This document shows, piece after piece, positions 22,691-27,045 of a stretch of DNA of 27,045 nt. The translations under genes and the position numbers were made by a program. The notes below the pieces were generated by a model that was not told the DNA's origin, searched no databases, and saw nothing but the letters and a program-made list of their open reading frames with translations. This stretch comes from Deltaproteobacteria bacterium (GTDB taxonomy: Bacteria > Desulfobacterota > Desulfobacteria > Desulfobacterales > UBA11574): NCBI GenBank assembly GCA_019313505.1, contig JAFDBA010000005.1:1-27045 (forward strand), written 5' to 3'. Each line of letters begins with the position of its first letter. Within the stretch, counting starts at the first letter, position 1.

Positions 22691-23176
22691 ATGAATCCGT
22701 TAGAAAAAATATCTCACACAATGGCAAGCAGACTGTACTGGGTTGCAGGGAGTGCAATTGTTGCCATGATGCTTCTTACCTGTACGGATGTGGTTTTGCG
22801 CTATTTTCGAAAGCCCATCCCAGGCACCTATGAGTTAGTCTGCTTCCTTGGCGCTGTGGCTGTAGCATTCGCCATGGCCCATACTTCTGTGGAGAAAGGC
22901 CATGTGGCGGTAAGCTTTGTTGTTAGCCTTTTACCACAAAGAATTCAGGGACTGATTGAAAGTATCACCACAAGCTTTGGATTAATCTTTTTTGTGCTAA
23001 TAGCGTGGCAATCCGTAATCTATGCAAATGACCTTCGTCTTTCCGGTGAGGTTTCGCTGACCCTGGGACTCCCTTTTTATCCATTCGTATACGGGATTAG
23101 CTTTTCGGCAGCAATAGTCTGCCTTATATTGCTGTCAAATCTGTTTAATAATCTTTTGAAAATATTTGGCAAATGA
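22691..23176 (+). CDS. dctQ: TRAP transporter small membrane subunit DctQ
   Basis: A 161-residue protein with four hydrophobic segments (about 16-36, 50-68, 86-108 and 130-152), as expected for the small TRAP membrane subunit. Family-like features are LTCTDVVLRYFRKPIPGTYELV near the N-terminus and LGLPFYPFVYGIS near the C-terminus. It helps the large subunit DctM accept substrate from DctP. The ribosome binding site is weak (CAGGTAAA). The stop overlaps the dctM start as ATGA, so the two are translationally coupled. Confidence 0.92.
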   Translation: MNPLEKISHTMASRLYWVAGSAIVAMMLLTCTDVVLRYFRKPIPGTYELVCFLGAVAVAFAMAHTSVEKGHVAVSFVVSLLPQRIQGLIESITTSFGLIFFVLIAWQSVIYANDLRLSGEVSLTLGLPFYPFVYGISFSAAIVCLILLSNLFNNLLKIFGK

Positions 23177-24474
23177 GTCTCACAAACACAGGAATCATAG
23201 GTATTTTCATACTGATAATCCTTCTGTATTCCAAAATGCCTGTGGGCTTTGCCATGGGTTTTCTGGGATTGATCGGGTTCAGCTATGTAGTGAATCTTAA
23301 AGCAGGATTGAATCTTTTAGCCAGGGATGTCTGGGATGTTTTTTCTTCATATAACTTGACCGTAATTCCACTTTTTGTATTTATGGGGCAGATTGCCTTT
23401 CACGCCGGTATCAGCCGAAGGCTCTACGATTCTGCCTACGTATTGTTCGGTCACCGCCGTGGTGGTCTTGCCATGGCAACAGTCGGCGCCTGTGCCGGAT
23501 TCTCGGCCATATGCGGCTCGACAAATGCCACAGCGGCAACCATGGCCACCGTTACGCTTCCTGAAATGAAACGGTACGGATATGATATGAGTCTGGCCAC
23601 AGGTACCGTGGCTGCAGCGGGAAGCTTAGGTATTCTCATACCTCCCAGCGTGATTTTCATTGTATATGGAATTTTGACCGAGCAGTCCATCGGTAAACTT
23701 TTTGCAGCCGGAATTCTTCCAGGTATTTTGCTCTGCTTCCTTTTTTTGATGACCATTCACATCAGGGTTACAATGAACCCCTCCATAGCGCCTCTCGGCC
23801 CCAAGACCAGTTTCAAGGAGAAGTTCAGATCCTTTGCCGGTGTAGTTGAAACTTTTATACTGTTTGCATTGGTCATGGGAGGAATATTTTTCGGCTTTTT
23901 TACACCAACCGAGGCGGCTGCTACAGGTGCTTTTTTAACCATTCTGATCGCTCTTTTTAGAAAGCAACTCACATGGCATGGATTTGTCCAATCCCTGGCG
24001 GATACCACCAAAATAAGTTGTATGATAATGGTAATTGTAACCGGGGCCGTGATATTCGGCCATTTTATGGCCATTACCAGGCTACCTTTTGAACTGGCCG
24101 AATGGGTGAGTTCTCTTCATATCCATCGTTTTGCCGTTATGGGTCTTATAATTCTGGTTTATCTTTTCGGCGGCTGTTTTATGGACGCACTGGCCATGAT
24201 TATGCTGACCATCCCTATATTTTTTCCGGTGGTTCAAGCCCTTGGGTTTGATCCGATCTGGTTTGGTGTGGTGATTGTATTAATTACCGAGATGGGAGTA
24301 ATCACACCCCCCGTGGGGATCAATGTTTATGTGGTTTATGGCATTGCCAAAGATGTTCCGCTGGAAAATATTTTCAAGGGAGTTTTTCCAATGCTTGTGG
24401 CCTTACTTGTATGTAATCTGATTCTTCTTTTATTTCCCCAGATCGCCCTCTTTCTGCCAAGCCTTATGCATTAA
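23173..24474 (+). CDS. dctM: TRAP transporter large permease subunit DctM
   Basis: A 433-residue polytopic membrane protein of the DctM/SiaM type that couples solute import to a sodium or proton gradient. It has about twelve hydrophobic stretches. Family segments: KMPVGFAMGFLGLIGF, GQIAFHAGISRRLYDSAY, GFSAICGSTNATAATMATV, AGSLGILIPPSVIFIVYGI, PTEAAATGAFLT and ITPPVGINVYVVYGIA. Full length, standard. It is the last gene of the dctPQM set. No regulator or catabolic gene next to it gives a clue to the substrate. Confidence 0.95.
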   Translation: MSLTNTGIIGIFILIILLYSKMPVGFAMGFLGLIGFSYVVNLKAGLNLLARDVWDVFSSYNLTVIPLFVFMGQIAFHAGISRRLYDSAYVLFGHRRGGLAMATVGACAGFSAICGSTNATAATMATVTLPEMKRYGYDMSLATGTVAAAGSLGILIPPSVIFIVYGILTEQSIGKLFAAGILPGILLCFLFLMTIHIRVTMNPSIAPLGPKTSFKEKFRSFAGVVETFILFALVMGGIFFGFFTPTEAAATGAFLTILIALFRKQLTWHGFVQSLADTTKISCMIMVIVTGAVIFGHFMAITRLPFELAEWVSSLHIHRFAVMGLIILVYLFGGCFMDALAMIMLTIPIFFPVVQALGFDPIWFGVVIVLITEMGVITPPVGINVYVVYGIAKDVPLENIFKGVFPMLVALLVCNLILLLFPQIALFLPSLMH

Positions 24475-24551
24475 ATGGCTCGACATATGATGTCTGCAAT
24501 ACGTATGAGGGTTACAAGGTCTTTTCTGATGTGAATGGTGGGATGCCTTCG

Positions 24552-25277
24552 TTATTCCTTCAGCCTTATCTTTAAAAAGCCTTCTGTTACCGTTATGTCC
24601 TCGACTCCATCCGAAAAAGTCTTCCAGAATCCAGCCGTGTCCACGCCAAATTCTCTAACCAGATCTATATTTTTTATTCCCCCCAGCCAGGCATTGGGCA
24701 GGGGTATACCCATAATGGTGATGCCTTTCAGTATGACCACAGGTCTGCCCTTATCGTATGTAAAAACGACACCGGTTCTGACCCTAATGATTTTGCCTCC
24801 AAGTATAGGAAAATCTTCATCAACGGGTAGTAGAAGCTTTGCACTAATAAGATCGTCAGATAAATCAATTACCAATTTTCTTGCAAGATCCGTATTCTTT
24901 GCCAGTAATCCGTTGAGTTCCCTTTCAGTGAAATTAATCTCCCTTTTGATGCCTTTTTCACTGTAAGGTTCCGGTTCGAGGGTGGCATTTGGATTAAACC
25001 GGTCTGATTTAGATGATTTAATGGATTCATCGTTCCTATGTGAAGTAACACCAGCCCCTATTGAATCGAGGTTTTCTAATTTGGCGGTCAAAACTTGCTC
25101 TTCGTGGGAATTCAGGGTCACAGGCTTGAATTCTGATGGGAAAAAGTAAGTTTTGAACACCAAGATGGTTACCCCAGCGGTAAAAATAACCACAATGACT
25201 GATAACCCAAAGACTTGCAAACACCCAAATCGCTTTTGGGTTGTTTTTGAAGCAAAGCTATGGTTGTTTTCTCCCAT
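24552..25277 (-). CDS. Single-pass membrane protein of unknown function
   Basis: A 241-residue protein with a cytoplasmic N-terminus, one membrane segment (about 20-41) and an extracytoplasmic part. Residues 50-110 are low in order; from about 113 (INFTERELNGLLAKN) to the end the sequence alternates as in a beta-rich or helix-grip domain, with GGKIIRVRTGVVFTYDKG and GITIMGIPLPNAWLGGIKNIDLV. The layout and the TERELNGLL start of the domain recall YpmS/DUF2140-type lipid-associated proteins, but this is only a resemblance. GGAGG stands before ATG 25277. It lies 47 bases after the DUF4197 gene, probably in the same operon. Confidence 0.75.
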   Translation of the reverse strand: MGENNHSFASKTTQKRFGCLQVFGLSVIVVIFTAGVTILVFKTYFFPSEFKPVTLNSHEEQVLTAKLENLDSIGAGVTSHRNDESIKSSKSDRFNPNATLEPEPYSEKGIKREINFTERELNGLLAKNTDLARKLVIDLSDDLISAKLLLPVDEDFPILGGKIIRVRTGVVFTYDKGRPVVILKGITIMGIPLPNAWLGGIKNIDLVREFGVDTAGFWKTFSDGVEDITVTEGFLKIRLKE

Positions 25278-25324
25278 GGTTACACCTCCTATGAACGACT
25301 TATACTACGGCCACCGGTAAGTCT

Positions 25325-26101
25325 CTATTGCGCACCGAAAACACGTTTTAACAGATCGGTGGTACGCTTTGCAGGATTTTGACGGATTGCGGCTTCCTCA
25401 CGGGCAAGATAGTGGAAGATTCCGTTCATGCCTTCCTCGGTAACATAATTAGTTAAATCAGCTTTAACATCAGGTACAAAAGGTAAAGATCTGTATTTAC
25501 CGATGACGTTATCGTAGCTCTGTACTGCCCCAACTTGGGACAGGCTGTTTTCAACAATAGGGTGCATGGTTTCGGCAAGGGGTTGTGACATCTTGCTTTG
25601 AAAATATTTTGTGGCTGCGTCATCAGGTCCTTTGTAGATGCCCATGGCATCGTCCAGGGTCATTTCATTAATGGACTGCAAGAAAAGCGCCTTGGCTTTG
25701 GGGGTCGCCACTTCGGCCGCTCGATTGAGTCGTAATTCCAGATCATCGAGCATAGATGACATTCCAATTTTATCCAGTGCATTTCTGACGGTTTTAAAAT
25801 TTTCCGGTAATGGAATATGAATCGCCGGATCAGCATTAAAACCGTCAGGTTTACCCAATTGCGTGACCACGGTCTCAGAACCTACGCGAAGTGCATCCTT
25901 AAGTCCGGCGGCAACGTTATCAACAGATAGTGCACTTTGACCGCTGTCACTTTTCTCAACACCGCCAACCAAGTCCTTTGCTTTATCAAACCAGCTATTT
26001 CCTGCGGTTACCACTCCTGAACTGCAAGAAAGTCCAATTGCAATAACACATATGATGAATGTGGATTTAAACATTTTGAAATTAAAGCGTCGTAACTTCA
26101 T
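25325..26101 (-). CDS. DUF4197 family exported protein
   Basis: A 258-residue protein with an N-terminal signal segment (about 10-33; IICVIAIGLSCSSGVVTAG). The Cys in GLSC is not in a good lipobox, so a soluble periplasmic protein is as likely as a lipoprotein. The rest matches DUF4197: AAGLKDALRVGSETVV, DPAIHIPLPENFKTVRNALDKIG, LDDLELRLNRAAEVATPKAK, and EEGMNGIFHYLAREEAAIRQNPAKRTTDLLKRVF at the C-terminus. The molecular role of the family is unknown. TAGGAGA precedes the ATG. It is the middle gene of the envelope triad. Confidence 0.9.
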   Translation of the reverse strand: MKLRRFNFKMFKSTFIICVIAIGLSCSSGVVTAGNSWFDKAKDLVGGVEKSDSGQSALSVDNVAAGLKDALRVGSETVVTQLGKPDGFNADPAIHIPLPENFKTVRNALDKIGMSSMLDDLELRLNRAAEVATPKAKALFLQSINEMTLDDAMGIYKGPDDAATKYFQSKMSQPLAETMHPIVENSLSQVGAVQSYDNVIGKYRSLPFVPDVKADLTNYVTEEGMNGIFHYLAREEAAIRQNPAKRTTDLLKRVFGAQ

Positions 26102-26138
26102 TTGTATTCTCCTATTTCATTTATCTAAACATCTATTT

Positions 26139-26948
26139 TTATTTTCCAAATATCCCCTTAAGTTTATCGGTTGTGGCCTTTACTTCCTCTTTTGCGCTTT
26201 CGCTTGAATCTTCCAGTTGCTTTTTGGCCTCTTCGGTCGTTGCCTCAGTGTCAGTAGCCAACTTCTTGAGTTTTTTGTTAAAAACATCAGTTACTGCCGG
26301 GGAAGTGATCTTTGAGTACAGTGCAGCAAATATCTCTTTAAATGCTTCTGCAGGAGATACACCGCCTTTTTCCTGACCCACATTCTTGAGGTGAATGTCC
26401 GGCAAATCGACGCTCAATGTGTTTTCATCGAGCACAGCCATGGCCAGGTTTACCTTTCCGTCTCTCAAAATAAAATTTCTGATCAGGATTTTCTTGCCAT
26501 CGACTTTTTTCCCTTTCTCGACGGGCTGTGAAGTGGTCTTGTCCGCCCCGATAGATTTTATCACGTTGTTCATAATGGTTTGAAAATTGTCCGTGCCGCG
26601 AACCTTTTCATAAGTAATTTCAGGAGCAACCACCTCGATCTTATCAATGATAATCGTATTTTTGGTGAGCGATTTTTCATCCACGTTCAGATGAATGGAC
26701 TTCACACTCATAGCCTGTGGAGACTTGAATCCCTTGGGATTTCCCAATAAGAAATCCTTGAGTTCGGCCTCTGCGGATAAAAGGGAAACCCCGACATCTC
26801 CCAGTTTTACCTCGGTCTTGGTCATTTCTGGGCCGTAATTATTGACTGCATTCTTAATCATGGGCCCAAGATTGGACACCCCGACAACCAGCACAATTAT
26901 TATGACGGCAACAAGGGCTCCACCACCTAAAAGAATCCATTTTTTCAT
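26139..26948 (-). CDS. AsmA-like membrane-anchored protein
   Basis: A 269-residue protein with one N-terminal membrane segment (about 4-26: WILLGGGALVAVIIIVLVV), then a region resembling the N-terminal part of AsmA-type proteins: VNNYGPEMTKTEVKLGDVGVS, LKDFLLGNPKGF, SVKSIHLNVDEKSL, IIIDKIEVVAPEITYE, and the later KKILIRNFILRDGKVNL. The last 50 residues are Lys/Glu/Ala/Thr-rich helix, LEA-like in composition. It is much shorter than true AsmA. The frame also has an ATG at 26954, but AAGGAGG touches that codon directly, so ATG 26948, six bases after GGAGG, is the usable start. It is first of three genes in line and 37 bases before the DUF4197 gene. Confidence 0.8.
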   Translation of the reverse strand: MKKWILLGGGALVAVIIIVLVVGVSNLGPMIKNAVNNYGPEMTKTEVKLGDVGVSLLSAEAELKDFLLGNPKGFKSPQAMSVKSIHLNVDEKSLTKNTIIIDKIEVVAPEITYEKVRGTDNFQTIMNNVIKSIGADKTTSQPVEKGKKVDGKKILIRNFILRDGKVNLAMAVLDENTLSVDLPDIHLKNVGQEKGGVSPAEAFKEIFAALYSKITSPAVTDVFNKKLKKLATDTEATTEEAKKQLEDSSESAKEEVKATTDKLKGIFGK

Positions 26949-27045
26949 GTTCATCCTCCTTGTCTGTTTTTTTTGCTTATGACTGTATAGGGTATTTTAT
27001 TTAACAATGATGCAGTTGTATTTTGGTTTATAGTGATCTTTTATC

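Noticed and set aside
24535..24966. Plus-strand ORF opposite the membrane protein gene
   Set aside because: The minus-strand frame has a good ribosome binding site and a clear membrane segment; the plus frame is Ser/Pro-rich shadow sequence.

Overview
The window looks like a chromosomal segment of a sulfate-reducer-type deltaproteobacterium (Desulfobacterota, probably Desulfobacterales). This is inference from gene content: a hybrid histidine kinase with an N-terminal coiled coil of the TYEELEQKIKQLEKE type, a small Cys-rich protein in front of it, an HU-type N-terminus, PilZ and DUF4197 proteins, a DctPQM TRAP transporter, and intergenic elements carrying the 'attccggcgaaagccggaat' type motif. 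No rRNA, tRNA or CRISPR array was seen. Most genes are AT-rich; the first ~580 bases, with a YajD-type HNH nuclease, are visibly richer in G+C.

Layout. 1-577: the 3' end of an unidentified gene and yajD. 660-1993 (minus): a TrpF-like barrel protein whose 3' end overlaps efp by 22 nt; its upstream side is a 137-bp MITE-like element with 20-nt terminal inverted repeats. 2225-4525 (plus): guaA and a coiled-coil membrane protein. 4765-7719: a small DRR-rich protein, a convergent PilZ protein, and a Cys-rich small protein overlapping a GAF/PAS hybrid histidine kinase. 7837-9393: larB and a metallophosphoesterase. 9784-11425 (minus): cold-shock gene, a small Lys-rich ORF, and a remarkable ORF in which the first ~41 codons of an HU gene, with its ribosome binding site, continue in frame into a complete tyrosine recombinase. 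12088-12570 (minus): adenosine-specific kinase family protein.

12901-21352 is a minus-strand block of core genes, transcribed as folD, an M23 peptidase, secA, clpS-clpA and aat. Aat, ClpS and ClpA are the tagging, recognition and unfolding parts of the bacterial Leu/N-degron pathway and sit side by side, with an inverted-repeat element between clpA and aat. Plausible sigma70 promoters precede folD, secA and clpS.

21603-24474 (plus) is a complete TRAP transporter (DctP, DctQ, DctM) with a strong intrinsic terminator between the binding protein and the membrane subunits. 24552-26948 (minus) is a three-gene set of predicted envelope proteins: an AsmA-like anchored protein, a DUF4197 protein and an unrecognised single-pass membrane protein.

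The most unusual item is the HU-recombinase chimera at 9784-10863. Other points worth following are a TrpF-like protein lacking the catalytic Cys, two families of small inverted-repeat elements that produce false N-terminal extensions of neighbouring ORFs, and the envelope triad.
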